Below are positions 29,193 through 39,069 of a stretch of DNA of 64,000 nt, in pieces. The notes under the pieces were generated by a model. The model worked only from the letters and a program-made list of their open reading frames with translations, ran no database searches and had not been told where the DNA came from. Positions within the stretch are counted from its first letter, which is position 1. Each line of letters opens with the position of its first letter. Both the position numbers and the translations under genes were made by a program. Source of the DNA: Psychrobacter sp. NG25 (GTDB lineage Bacteria; Pseudomonadota; Gammaproteobacteria; Pseudomonadales; Moraxellaceae); the NCBI RefSeq assembly GCF_015234355.1, contig NZ_JADGMV010000001.1, positions 310,001-374,000 of the forward strand. The letters are read 5' to 3'.

Positions 29193-30122
29193 TTACAACT
29201 CTGAGCTTGGTTTCGATAAAATACCTATCACATACCAACACATCCCAGCTATACCAAAGTATATCATCGATAAACCAAATTTCTGAATAGCGAAATGCAT
29301 TATGCCTGCCAAGCCAGCAAAAATTACTATAGGAAAGAATATAAAAAAACCAACTGCACCTGCACAACCCATTTCGTTACTAGCCAATTCTTGATGTTTT
29401 TTTAATGCTTGCTCTTCTTCAATAGATATTTTAGGTGTGGCTTTTCTGAGTCGCTTATCATGCTTATAAAACCAGTAACTAGGAATGCCAAATAACATAA
29501 ACGTTAAAAACCATTGACGATGATCTGTGCGCTGTTTTGTTTTAAAATCAGCGCGCTGATTTTCGTATTTGTATAGTTTTTTGCCATCAATACTGATTTC
29601 ATATACAACATTACCGATCCAGATGCCTGGCTGATAAAGAATATCCGCAGTTTGTCCAGAGTAATCATAAACTTTACTACAATTATCACGGTCATGATGT
29701 TTACAATGTAGCCTTGTATCTCTAATGAGTAATGATGATGAAGTGTGTTTACCTACTCGACTGTCAAATGGCTCATCTGGAATAGTGCCACTCACTTGTT
29801 CTAGACTAGTTTTATCTTCAACAATTTTTGTAAAAAATATACTGGAGGTAAGGCAAGATCCAATAAGTCCAATAACTATAATAAAAGGTACAAGAATAGT
29901 GACAATGTTATATCCTTTGCTCGAAATACTAGGCTTAAGGTAGTTTCGCGTTATTAAAGCAGATAAAGCTAAAAAGAAAAGCATAAAAGCTGAAACTATA
30001 GAGTTAGCACTCAAAATACCTATCACTGGAAACACTATTGCGTAAATTAAACTTGTATAAAAAAATTGCTTCGGTGTTGGTTGAATAAACCACTGTTTTA
30101 TATCCAAAAAAACATTCCTCAC
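29193..30122 (-). CDS. Unknown membrane protein inserted in the ispE-tRNA-Gln interval
   Basis: The 309-residue protein has several hydrophobic segments: three within residues 18-115, one near 198-215 and two or three near 252-305. Between them lies a hydrophilic, probably extracytoplasmic, region with HCKHHDRDNC (about 135-144) that could bind metal. I recognise no family. It is convergent with ispE (11 bp between stops) and interrupts an otherwise conserved gene order. Its AT-rich codons (many AAA, ATA, TTA) differ from ispE and prs, suggesting acquired DNA. Confidence 0.75.
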   Translation of the reverse strand: MRNVFLDIKQWFIQPTPKQFFYTSLIYAIVFPVIGILSANSIVSAFMLFFLALSALITRNYLKPSISSKGYNIVTILVPFIIVIGLIGSCLTSSIFFTKIVEDKTSLEQVSGTIPDEPFDSRVGKHTSSSLLIRDTRLHCKHHDRDNCSKVYDYSGQTADILYQPGIWIGNVVYEISIDGKKLYKYENQRADFKTKQRTDHRQWFLTFMLFGIPSYWFYKHDKRLRKATPKISIEEEQALKKHQELASNEMGCAGAVGFFIFFPIVIFAGLAGIMHFAIQKFGLSMIYFGIAGMCWYVIGILSKPSSEL

Positions 30123-30406
30123 TGGCTATTTACATAACTATATTTAGTTACTTTCTATTGTAAGCTATCTTGGAAATTATAGAACTTGAGTTTAGAGATT
30201 TTTCCTAAATCACATTATATATGACACCCTTAAAGTATTTCCATTACGCCAAAAGTACATATATATCAAGAATTACGCATCAGACTCACCCTGCTGAAAT
30301 CCATTTACACAACCCTATAATCACTTTGATTAACACTTCAATTTTCGGCACTTACTTACCAAAATCACCTCATTACGAATAAAAGCCATAAAAAGGCGCA
30401 AATGAC

Positions 30407-30434
30407 TTGCAAAATCTGAAAAATTACTTATAAT
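30407..30434 (+). promoter_or_regulatory. Promoter of tRNA-Gln copy 1
   Basis: TTGCAA (30407-30412), 16-bp spacer, TATAAT (30429-30434), followed by a GC-rich AGGTCGCC, like stringently controlled stable-RNA promoters. The same TTGCAA-16-TATAAT arrangement precedes the tRNA-Ser gene. Confidence 0.8.
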
Positions 30435-30447
30435 AGGTCGCCTAAAT

Positions 30448-30523
30448 AGGGGTATAGCCAAGTTGGTAAGGCATCAGGTTTTGATCCTGACATCCGTTGG
30501 TTCGAGTCCAGCTACCCCTGCCA
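30448..30523 (+). tRNA. tRNA-Gln (TTG), copy 1
   Basis: 76-nt cloverleaf: acceptor AGGGGTA / TACCCCT, anticodon stem TCAGG/CCTGA with loop TTTTGAT giving anticodon TTG, T-arm GGTTCGAGTCC, encoded CCA. Located upstream of prs as in relatives. Confidence 0.97.
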
Positions 30524-30594
30524 TTTTTAAGTTCGAAGTGTTTGATATGTATACATTATAAGTGAATTATAAATCGTCACTTATGGTATTACCA

Positions 30595-30624
30595 TTGACA
30601 ACGCCATCCCAGTTTCGGTATAGT
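30595..30624 (+). promoter_or_regulatory. Promoter between the two tRNA-Gln genes
   Basis: TTGACA (30595-30600), 18-bp spacer, TATAGT (30619-30624). Perfect -35. It would transcribe the second tRNA-Gln and possibly prs independently of the first promoter. Confidence 0.6.
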
Positions 30625-30768
30625 TCGCAATGAACGCCGCTAGGGGAAAGTTAGATATTAAACGGTTTATCCGTTTTGTAGATAACTGAAAGGTCGTAAC
30701 GCCATTTTAGAAGTGACAATTATTAAAAGTTACTGCTAGAAATCGGACGTACACAGCCTAGACATTAC

Positions 30769-30844
30769 AGGGGTATAGCCAAGTTGGTAAGGCATCAGGT
30801 TTTGATCCTGACATCCGTTGGTTCGAGTCCAGCTACCCCTGCCA
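30769..30844 (+). tRNA. tRNA-Gln (TTG), copy 2
   Basis: Identical over all 76 nt to the copy 321 bp upstream, including encoded CCA and anticodon TTG. A run of T follows. Tandem duplication of the gene. Confidence 0.97.
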
Positions 30845-30954
30845 TTTTTTACTGTAATAGCAGTCATCAAAACTTTTCACCACTCTTTTCTGAATTTGAG
30901 CAGTTTGACACTGCTTAGCGGTCTCTGCTTGAGTCAATCAATAGGACTTCTGTC

Positions 30955-31902
30955 ATGCCTTATTTGGCGATTTTTACGGGCAATGCCCACCCAGAATTAG
31001 CAAAAACCGTAGCCGATCATCTTCACATACCTCTTGGTAAAGCTGACATCACGCGTTTTTCTGATGGCGAAATTGCCGTGGAAATCAAAGAGCACGTGCG
31101 CGGTAAAGACGTGTTTATCATGCAGCCTACTTGTGCACCGACCAATGACAACTTGATGGAAATCATGATGATGGCTGACGCCTTGCGTCGCTCTAGTGCT
31201 GGTCGCATCACTGCTGTCATGCCTTACTTTGGTTATGCTCGTCAAGATCGTCGTCCACGCTCAGCTCGTGTACCTATCTCTGCTAAAGTCGTCGCTGATA
31301 TGCTAAACATCGTTAGCATCGATCGCGTAATGACGGTTGATTTGCACTCAGATCAAATTCAAGGTTTCTTTGATATTCCTGTAGACAACATCTACGGCAC
31401 GCCTGTGCTATTGAACGACCTACAAAAACAAGATTATGACAACATCATGGTTGTTTCACCTGATGTTGGTGGTGTTGTGCGTGCACGCGCCATGGCCAAG
31501 CAGTTGGGTGATACCGATATGGCAATTATTGACAAGCGCCGTGCTCGTGCCAACGAATCACAAGTGATGCATATCATCGGCGACGTTCGTGACCGTGATT
31601 GCGTTATCGTTGATGATATGGTCGATACTGCAGGCACACTATGTAAAGCCGCTGAAGCACTGAAAGCCAACGGCGCACGTCGCGTCTTAGCTTACATTAC
31701 TCACCCTGTTCTATCGGGTAATGCACTGAAAAACATCAGTGAATCTGCGTTAGATGAACTGGTTGTGACTGATACGATTCCACTGTCTGATGCGGCAAAA
31801 GCATGTAGCAAAATTCGCCAAGTAAGCATCGCGCCAATGCTGGCTGAAAGTCTACGCCGTATTAATAACGAAGAATCTATTAGCGCAATGTTTGATGGCT
31901 AA
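30955..31902 (+). CDS. prs: Ribose-phosphate pyrophosphokinase
   Basis: Makes PRPP from ribose-5-phosphate and ATP for purine, pyrimidine, His and Trp synthesis. The 315-residue sequence has [10 protein letters not shown], the [16 protein letters not shown] loop, [11 protein letters not shown] and the PRPP-binding [14 protein letters not shown]. Length and start (ATG 30955) are standard. Cotranscription from the tRNA-Gln promoters is possible. A terminator follows, separating it from rplY. Confidence 0.97.
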   Translation: MPYLAIFTGNAHPELAKTVADHLHIPLGKADITRFSDGEIAVEIKEHVRGKDVFIMQPTCAPTNDNLMEIMMMADALRRSSAGRITAVMPYFGYARQDRRPRSARVPISAKVVADMLNIVSIDRVMTVDLHSDQIQGFFDIPVDNIYGTPVLLNDLQKQDYDNIMVVSPDVGGVVRARAMAKQLGDTDMAIIDKRRARANESQVMHIIGDVRDRDCVIVDDMVDTAGTLCKAAEALKANGARRVLAYITHPVLSGNALKNISESALDELVVTDTIPLSDAAKACSKIRQVSIAPMLAESLRRINNEESISAMFDG

Positions 31903-31931
31903 CACTTAACAGTGTTGCTCGTCATAAAAAT

Positions 31932-31962
31932 AGCGTCAAGTTTCATTACTTGGCGCTTTTTT
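31932..31962 (+). terminator. Terminator of prs
   Basis: AGCGTCAAGT (31932-31941) pairs with ACTTGGCGCT (31948-31957), one G-T wobble, followed by eight T. Confidence 0.9.
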
Positions 31963-31999
31963 TTGCTTAATAATTTTACATAGCCATTTTTCGTAGGTC

Positions 32000-32028
32000 T
32001 TTATTATTACTACAAAATCACGTATAAT
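32000..32028 (+). promoter_or_regulatory. Probable rplY promoter
   Basis: TATAAT at 32023-32028 with a weak -35 TTTATT at 32000-32005 (17-bp spacer) and GC-rich GCGCGCC just downstream. It would give a leader of about 245 nt before the rplY start codon. Confidence 0.55.
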
Positions 32029-32213
32029 GCGCGCCTGTGCCGCCCGTTTGTTTTATTCAATCAGGTTGGTATTATCGAAAGTGCTGATCATGCTGTGAAG
32101 TAACGACGACCATGATAATAACTATCATAAAAATCGTTATGACAAGCAAATGGCTAAGCTTAGAGTTTTTGGTAGTAACTATCACTGACAATGCTTAGCT
32201 ATCATCACGTATT

Positions 32214-32241
32214 AGTGGATTGGTCGCAAATCCACTTTTTT
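32214..32241 (+). promoter_or_regulatory. Terminator-like hairpin in the rplY leader (candidate attenuator)
   Basis: AGTGGATT (32214-32221) pairs perfectly with AATCCACT (32229-32236) and is followed by T residues, 42 bp before the rplY ATG. A competing pairing TGGTC (32221-32225) with GACCA (32244-32248) would disrupt it. Autoregulatory leaders are known for ribosomal protein operons, including L25 in enterobacteria; whether this one is such is inference. Confidence 0.55.
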
Positions 32242-32282
32242 ATGACCAGACACTTCATCATTCTTTTTATAGGATTATATCC

Positions 32283-32957
32283 ATGAGCATTAACCATTTT
32301 GAGCTAAACGCAGTTGATCGTTCTGCTGAACAACAAGGTAAAGGTGCGAGCCGCCGCCTACGTAAGCAGAATCTAGTTCCTGCTATTATTTATGGTGGCA
32401 ACGAAGAGCCTACCTCTATCTCTATCAAAATCAACGAGTTGGTAAAATCGCTTGAATTTGAAGCGTTCTTCTCACACATTTTGACTATCAATGTTGACGG
32501 CGTAGAGCATCAAGCAGTTATCAAAGACTTGCAACGTCATCCAGCCAAAGGCTTCCCAATGCATGCTGACTTTCAGCGCATTGTAAAAGGTCAAAAAATC
32601 CACATGAATGTTCCTGTGCATTTCACTGGTCGTGAAGATGCTCCAGGTACTGCTGCTGCTGGTGTTCTATCTACACTAGTATCTGATATCGAAATCATCT
32701 GTATCCCATCACTACTTCCTGAATATTTAGAAGTAGACGTATCTGGTATGGAAATCGGTGATTTGTTCCGTTTATCAGACATTACACTTCCTGAAGGCGT
32801 TGTAATTCATGAGCTTGAGCTAGAAGACGGCCATGACCGTACTATCGTTAACATGCAGCCACCAACAGTTGAAGAAGTTGATGCAGATGCTGAAGAAGTT
32901 GACGCAGCTGACGTACCTGCTAGTGAGCAAAGCGAAGACAGCAAAGACGGCGAGTAA
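32283..32957 (+). CDS. rplY: 50S ribosomal protein L25 (CTC form)
   Basis: Binds 5S rRNA. The ATG at 32283 follows AGGA (32271-32274) and begins the normal N-terminus MSINHFELNAVDR; an earlier in-frame TTG would overlap the leader hairpin. 224 residues: N-terminal L25 domain (1-95, GKGASRRLRKQNLVPAIIYGG), C-terminal CTC/TL5 domain (100-190) and an acidic Asp/Glu-rich tail. The long CTC form is usual in many bacteria outside the enterics. It is followed by a strong terminator and then pth. Confidence 0.95.
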   Translation: MSINHFELNAVDRSAEQQGKGASRRLRKQNLVPAIIYGGNEEPTSISIKINELVKSLEFEAFFSHILTINVDGVEHQAVIKDLQRHPAKGFPMHADFQRIVKGQKIHMNVPVHFTGREDAPGTAAAGVLSTLVSDIEIICIPSLLPEYLEVDVSGMEIGDLFRLSDITLPEGVVIHELELEDGHDRTIVNMQPPTVEEVDADAEEVDAADVPASEQSEDSKDGE

Positions 32958-33016
32958 TAATCGACTTCTATATAGCGATCTATTATCTGCTATATAATTC
33001 TCGGTTCTTTTAGTCA

Positions 33017-33052
33017 AAAAACAGCAGGTGATGAATATCTCCTGCTGTTTTT
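33017..33052 (+). terminator. Terminator of rplY
   Basis: Perfect 12-bp stem AAAAACAGCAGG (33017-33028) with CCTGCTGTTTTT (33041-33052). Confidence 0.92.
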
Positions 33053-33148
33053 GTAAGTACGATTTGAGCATAATACGGATATTATTTATTCAACGTTTAT
33101 GCGTTCGGACGTTACCACTCATTTATTAAATTCAAGCAAGGTGTTTTT

Positions 33149-33730
33149 ATGGCCATAAAGCTTATTGTCGGTCTTGGTAATCCTGGTCAGCAGTATATGT
33201 TTACGCGTCATAATGCAGGATTTTGGTTTGTCCATCATTTGGCCCAACAGTTCAATATTACTCTCTCTCCTGATAAAAAATTCCATGGAGTGACAGGGCG
33301 TGGACAAATTCATGGGCATGATGTGCGCTTACTAATGCCTCTCACCTTTATGAATAAGTCTGGTGAGTCGGTTGTGCCGATGGTCAATTTTTATGGTATT
33401 GATAACGACCAGTTGCTCATTGCTCATGACGAGCTCGATATTCCAGCTGGCAGCATTAAATTAAAAACAGGTGGTGGTCACGGTGGTCACAATGGCTTGC
33501 GTGATATTACACCGCATATTGGTAGCGATTTTCATCGATTGCGTGTGGGTATTGGTCATCCTGGTCACAAGTCTAAGGTCAGTGGACATGTCCTCTCTAA
33601 AGCTTCTCCTGATGAGCAAATTGGTATCGATAGCGCCTTAACTGCTGCTTTTGAAGCTTTACCCTTACTGCTAGATGGCGATATTGAACGCGCGCGTTCT
33701 CAGATAAACGGTTTCAAACTACCTGAATAA
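33149..33730 (+). CDS. pth: Peptidyl-tRNA hydrolase
   Basis: Releases tRNA from dropped-off peptidyl-tRNA. 193 residues with GLGNPGQQYMFTRHNAGFW (catalytic His in RHNAG, N-terminal Asn), the LMPLTFMNKSG block and IAHDELDIPAGSIKLKTGGGHGGHNGL. Standard length and start. Follows rplY as in most gamma-proteobacteria. Confidence 0.97.
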   Translation: MAIKLIVGLGNPGQQYMFTRHNAGFWFVHHLAQQFNITLSPDKKFHGVTGRGQIHGHDVRLLMPLTFMNKSGESVVPMVNFYGIDNDQLLIAHDELDIPAGSIKLKTGGGHGGHNGLRDITPHIGSDFHRLRVGIGHPGHKSKVSGHVLSKASPDEQIGIDSALTAAFEALPLLLDGDIERARSQINGFKLPE

Positions 33731-33903
33731 CACGGTATGATACCGCCTACTCTGGCAGATGTATTTTGATCCCAATTCTGCCCAGTTAATCAATAACTTA
33801 CCCAACACTGCTCATTCAGCTAAGGGTTTGGCGATACTGCCTTTTTTTTGGGTAGATTTGCCCTCATTAACTTATTACTTTCATCACGCTAAGGAAGCAA
33901 TCC

Positions 33904-34284
33904 ATGCTACTTAATATGCTTAAATGCAAATTGCACCGTGCCCGCGTCACACATGCAGAGCTTCATTATGAAGGCTCTTGCGGTATTGATGGCGACTTAT
34001 TAGACCTTGCAGGTCTGCGCGAAAATGAATCTATCGACATCTATAACGTTACCAATGGCAAACGATTTCGCACTTATGCGATTCGTGCTGAAGCAGGTTC
34101 AGGCATCATCTCACTAAACGGCGCTGCAGCTCATATGGCTGATTTGGGCGATATCGTGATTATTTGTGCTTATGCTCATTTTGATGAGGTTGAAGCAGAA
34201 ACTTATCAGCCAAAACTGGTTTATTGTAATGAAGACAACACCGTAAAAGACACAGCAAACATCATTCCTGTACAAGTGGCTTAA
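33904..34284 (+). CDS. panD: Aspartate 1-decarboxylase proenzyme
   Basis: Makes beta-alanine for pantothenate. The 126-residue proenzyme contains [13 protein letters not shown]; self-cleavage between G24 and S25 generates the pyruvoyl cofactor. [19 protein letters not shown] is the conserved core. An AAGGAAGC lies just before the ATG. No panB/panC nearby. A terminator follows. Confidence 0.96.
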   Translation: MLLNMLKCKLHRARVTHAELHYEGSCGIDGDLLDLAGLRENESIDIYNVTNGKRFRTYAIRAEAGSGIISLNGAAAHMADLGDIVIICAYAHFDEVEAETYQPKLVYCNEDNTVKDTANIIPVQVA

Positions 34285-34385
34285 GAAAATCACTTAAGAG
34301 CTTGTTACATAAAGTATGAGTAAATACGTTGTCATACAGTTGCCGTGGTTGTCAAAATCCCATTAAAATACTTGTACTTATATCG

Positions 34386-34417
34386 AAGCTGAATCCAGAT
34401 TGTGATTCAGCTTTTTT
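34386..34417 (+). terminator. Terminator of panD
   Basis: AAGCTGAATC (34386-34395) pairs perfectly with GATTCAGCTT (34404-34413), followed by T7. Confidence 0.88.
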
Positions 34418-34492
34418 TTATGCCATTTTATATGATGTAAGCTTATTCAAAACCCAATATCTATTTTTATCCCTAACGAAGGAGTTATCTAA

Positions 34493-35476
34493 ATGTGGTT
34501 GGCAGTCATTGCAATTTTGATTGGTCTAGCAATTTTGGTTTGGAGCGCTGATGTTTTTATCGATGGCGCGACAGCATTGGCACAAAAGTTTCGAGTACCC
34601 AGTTTCCTGATTGGAGTGCTTATTTTGGGTATTGGTACATCAGCACCTGAGATGGTGGTATCGGTACTAGCTGCATTAGAAGGCAGCCCTGAGTTGGCAC
34701 TCGGTAATGCTTATGGCTCTAATATTATTAATATTGCGTTGGTACTGGGCGCAACCGTAATAATAAGCCCTATTATCATCCGTAAGGCCATCGTCAAGCG
34801 CGACTTGCCTATATTGCTGATGATTACGGCTGTTGCAGCATGGCAGTTACGTGACGGCTCACTCAGCCAAGCTGATGGTATCGTGCTATTGGTATTGCTA
34901 GTATTGGTATTGGCCACTCAAATCGTATTGAGCATTCGAGAAGGCAACCATGAACATGATAACGATGTCATAGCTGACGATGATGCGAGTACCAAACATG
35001 AAGAACCCAGCGTTATAAGAGGCTTGGGCAGTTTGTTTTTAGGCATGTTGATGTTGGTTGCCAGTTCAAGAGCCATTGTTTGGGGCGCAGTTGAGGTCGC
35101 AACATTTTGGGGACTGAGTGAGTTGATCATTGGATTGACGATTGTTGCAGTCGGCACCTCATTACCTGAGTTGGTCTCTAGCTTGTCTGCTGCTCGTAAA
35201 GGTGAACATGACATGGCACTGGGCAATATTATTGGTTCTAATATTTTTAATACCCTTGCCGTGGTTGGCTTGGCAACCGTCATTGCCCCTATCACCGTGA
35301 ACCCAGTGATCTTTTCACGTGACGTGATGGCCATGGGTCTGATTACGGTATTACTGGTGGTACTTTGTGGATTTGCTTTTGTCACCAATCGACCATTTGG
35401 ACGAACCTCTGGTGCCATGTTAATGCTATTTTTTGTGGGCTATACCGGATGGCTGATTCAAACCGTCAACTTATAA
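34493..35476 (+). CDS. Calcium/sodium antiporter, CaCA family (YrbG-like)
   Basis: The 327-residue inner-membrane protein has about ten membrane segments and the two inverted alpha-repeats of Na+/Ca2+ exchangers: GIGTSAPEMVVSVLAAL...GNAYGSNIINIALVLG and AVGTSLPELVSSLSAA...GNIIGSNIFNTLAVVG. The hydrophilic loop between (about residues 145-175, Asp/His-rich) is cytoplasmic. Ions transported are inferred from the family. GAAGGAG precedes the ATG. Single gene. Confidence 0.92.
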   Translation: MWLAVIAILIGLAILVWSADVFIDGATALAQKFRVPSFLIGVLILGIGTSAPEMVVSVLAALEGSPELALGNAYGSNIINIALVLGATVIISPIIIRKAIVKRDLPILLMITAVAAWQLRDGSLSQADGIVLLVLLVLVLATQIVLSIREGNHEHDNDVIADDDASTKHEEPSVIRGLGSLFLGMLMLVASSRAIVWGAVEVATFWGLSELIIGLTIVAVGTSLPELVSSLSAARKGEHDMALGNIIGSNIFNTLAVVGLATVIAPITVNPVIFSRDVMAMGLITVLLVVLCGFAFVTNRPFGRTSGAMLMLFFVGYTGWLIQTVNL

Positions 35477-35549
35477 AGTGTTGACGTGATTGCTCGCACA
35501 TACCAATACATAATAAGTAATACGTAGCTATATATATCATGGTTATATA

Positions 35550-36221
35550 TTACGGTTTATTTTGCGACTGCTTGCGGTTTCTAAAACCACGCCATAACCC
35601 TTCGTGTGCTACTTTTGGCATTTTTAGAGTTATGGTGTTGGATAACATGTCTTGCACTGCTAAACCGCGACGATTAAACAAACAAAATGCGTAATTAAAA
35701 ACCCAACCTAATAAGGCGCTGGTTAATAATATCGCACGCGACCCACCGATTAAGCTACCGATAATACCAAACAGCAATGGCATCAAACATGCCGCCAAAA
35801 TACGCTTAAATGACTGTCCCCATGTCAGTAAGTGACCTGAGTTATTCACAGTTTTTAATCGCCAAGTTTGCATACCCAGTGTCTGCCCACCACGACGCCA
35901 AAACAATCCATAGAACGCCACGAGCGTCAGTACAAAAGACGGCGTCATAATGACGTTCTGATACCAAGTTGGCAACGACTGGGCCTGAGAAGAGTCTGTA
36001 CCTGTATTCATGGTCAGCAGTGTGCCAATTACGGTCAGCATCGTCCCCACTAGAAACAACAATGCCAAAATCAACATGCCATCGTAGAGTACCGCCACCA
36101 CACGCGTAGTGGGCTTAGCGATCGTTGGCTCTTCATCAGGTATTTTCTGCATAGGAGCATTACGTTGCGGCTTTGATTTGGTGGTTGCTTTAGGTGTGCG
36201 TTTAGATAAACTTTTTGACAT
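35550..36221 (-). CDS. RDD family membrane protein
   Basis: 223 residues: basic, Lys/Pro-rich N-terminus (1-38), then an RDD domain with TTRVVAVLYDGMLILALLFLVGTML, two or three further membrane segments and QTLGMQTWRLKTV, a conserved RDD feature. RDD proteins have been linked to ion exchange in some bacteria; no role can be assigned here. Single gene, convergent with the antiporter gene. Confidence 0.88.
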   Translation of the reverse strand: MSKSLSKRTPKATTKSKPQRNAPMQKIPDEEPTIAKPTTRVVAVLYDGMLILALLFLVGTMLTVIGTLLTMNTGTDSSQAQSLPTWYQNVIMTPSFVLTLVAFYGLFWRRGGQTLGMQTWRLKTVNNSGHLLTWGQSFKRILAACLMPLLFGIIGSLIGGSRAILLTSALLGWVFNYAFCLFNRRGLAVQDMLSNTITLKMPKVAHEGLWRGFRNRKQSQNKP

Positions 36222-36431
36222 GGTACAAGCTCATAGCAAGCAGTGAATAATGGCTCCATTGTACCGTAATTCACGGTTGTATCGTACATTATCCTCAGAT
36301 GCTATCTGGTCATGCATGTAATCAAGGCAGGAAGTATTAATACAAAAGTAACAGACATAAAAAAACCGCCAAATTGTCATAAGACAGGCGATTGATTTAA
36401 TTTTTTAGCTTAAAATAAGCTAGTATGCAAA

Positions 36432-36508
36432 TGGTGCGCCTGGAGAGATTCGAACTCCCGACCCCTTAGTTCGTAGCCAAGTGCTCTATCCAACTGAGCT
36501 ACAGGCGC
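36432..36508 (-). tRNA. tRNA-Arg (ACG)
   Basis: 77-nt cloverleaf on the minus strand: acceptor GCGCCTG / CAGGCGC, anticodon loop CTACGAA giving ACG, T-arm GGGAGTTCGAATCTC, encoded CCA. It is downstream of tRNA-Ser and probably cotranscribed. Confidence 0.97.
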
Positions 36509-36684
36509 GTATTTTGCACATCATCCACTGCGTTGTTAATAACAATTGCAGTAAATTAGGTTGGTCATTATATAGATAATATCGCTTGTGTCAACATCTT
36601 TATTCATTAAAATAAAATTAATTTTTAACTTATAAAGACTAACAACTAATTTTTGCGATGCTACTCTAAAAACAACACTATAAA

Positions 36685-36774
36685 TGGAGGTGAAGGAGGG
36701 ATTCGAACCCTCGATACGCGCAAACGTATGGTTCCTTAGCAGGGAACTGGTTTCAGCCACTCACCCACTTCACC
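36685..36774 (-). tRNA. tRNA-Ser (GCT)
   Basis: 90-nt class II tRNA: acceptor GGTGAAG / CTTCACC, anticodon loop CTGCTAA giving GCT (reads AGC/AGU), long variable arm ATACGTTTGCGCGTAT, encoded CCA. The discriminator base reads T, whereas G is usual for serine tRNAs. Confidence 0.95.
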
Positions 36775-36847
36775 AAACGACTTAAGACTTTTTAAGTTCT
36801 AAAAAATAGTATTATTGCTGATAATACGTCTTATCCCGTGGGCGATG

Positions 36848-36875
36848 ATTATAGCAAAACCAAAAAGAATTGCAA
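36848..36875 (-). promoter_or_regulatory. Promoter of tRNA-Ser/tRNA-Arg
   Basis: On the minus strand: TTGCAA (36875-36870), 16-bp spacer, TATAAT (36853-36848), then GC-rich CGCCCACGGG. Same architecture as the tRNA-Gln promoter. Confidence 0.78.
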
Positions 36876-38029
<1,154 letters not shown>

Positions 38030-38080
38030 TTCCGACTGATTGATGTATTTATATACTGATGACTTTTATCAGTGACAAAA

Positions 38081-38115
38081 AAAGGCGCTCTATGTCTTAT
38101 AGAGCGCCTTTTTTT
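38081..38115. terminator. Bidirectional terminator thiD / yggT
   Basis: AAAGGCGCTCTAT (38081-38093) pairs perfectly with ATAGAGCGCCTTT (38099-38111), A-run left and T-run right, between convergent genes. Confidence 0.92.
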
Positions 38116-38162
38116 ATGTATTGTATTTTCGACAATGTAGCTTTTAGCTTAAGAAACTTGGC

Positions 38163-38732
38163 TTAGCCTAACATAGGTAGGAAGCTCGCTGCCAAACCGC
38201 CAATAAACATTTCTAGCAAAATAAAAGCAACAAAGGCTATCATCGGTGATAAATCAAGCATGCCCATGTTTGGCGTGATACGGCGAAACGGCTCCAATAT
38301 CGGCTCTGCAAGATTCATAATTATGCCAATAATCGGATGCTGAGATTGCGTAAACACGACAATCCAGCTGACGATAATTGAACCAATAACCAAGTAGCGA
38401 CACATACGCAAAAAATCTAAAATCAAGCTGACAGTACCAGTGAAAAATAACGGTACGGGCGCAATACCTTTATGGGTCAGTGCTGCCTTTCCAGAGATAT
38501 CAATCAGACGAATCAAAAACATCAGTACAATCGCTGCAATACTGATACGACCTTGACCAACCGTTGGAAAAATACGTCCAAAAACATCGACAATATGGGT
38601 CGCTTTATAAGCAGGGGCTATCATTGGATTGCTCGCATCCATACCTGCAAACTGTAGCATAAAGCGAATAAACACCAACATCATTGCAAAGGTGGTGACC
38701 AAATCAAAGATTTGAAATAACATGTTGTTCAT
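38163..38732 (-). CDS. yggT: YggT family membrane protein
   Basis: 189 residues with two YggT repeats of paired membrane segments; the second, SWIVVFTQSQHPIIGIIMNLAEPILEPFRRITPNMG..DLSPMIAFV, is the family signature. Bacterial YggT is implicated in osmotic or ion homeostasis and relates to plant CCB3/YLMG; exact role unknown. Usually it sits directly behind proC; here 337 bp containing a 108-bp repeat separates them. Confidence 0.92.
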   Translation of the reverse strand: MNNMLFQIFDLVTTFAMMLVFIRFMLQFAGMDASNPMIAPAYKATHIVDVFGRIFPTVGQGRISIAAIVLMFLIRLIDISGKAALTHKGIAPVPLFFTGTVSLILDFLRMCRYLVIGSIIVSWIVVFTQSQHPIIGIIMNLAEPILEPFRRITPNMGMLDLSPMIAFVAFILLEMFIGGLAASFLPMLG

Positions 38733-38799
38733 GAAGTGCTACTCAATGTGGCGTTATTAACAGGTTAGAGGATGACGAATGTCATTATCAGATGCTTAG

Positions 38800-38907
38800 T
38801 ATAGTCAACCTTCTATAAATTGGATACGGTGTCAGACTCGCTTAGTCTACGACTTGTAGTACTTTCACTCGCCTTCCTTGTATCCAAATTATATGGAGCC
38901 GACTATA
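38800..38907 (+). repeat. 108-bp TATAGTC...GACTATA repeat, copy D
   Basis: Starts TATAGTC (38800) and ends GACTATA (38907). Interior differs from copy A but matches the outer split copy at 20265-20478 over its whole length (for example TATAAATTGGATAC, GTGTCAG, CTTGTAGTACTTT, CTTCCTTG). Lies between proC and yggT. Confidence 0.88.
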
Positions 38908-39069
38908 TTACCAGTCAGGTGCGTTATTAACTTTGGAAAAATAAGCACCTGACATATAGGTAATATCACGCCTAAAAATATAATTAGCCAGTGAGACGAA
39001 TATCAATACTACATCTTGCAGACTAAAAAGATTTTGACACCAGCAATCGTATTTTTGGGTGTTGTCTAA

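Noticed and set aside
36536..36760. 74-codon minus-strand frame
   Set aside because: It runs through the tRNA-Ser gene and is explained by that RNA.
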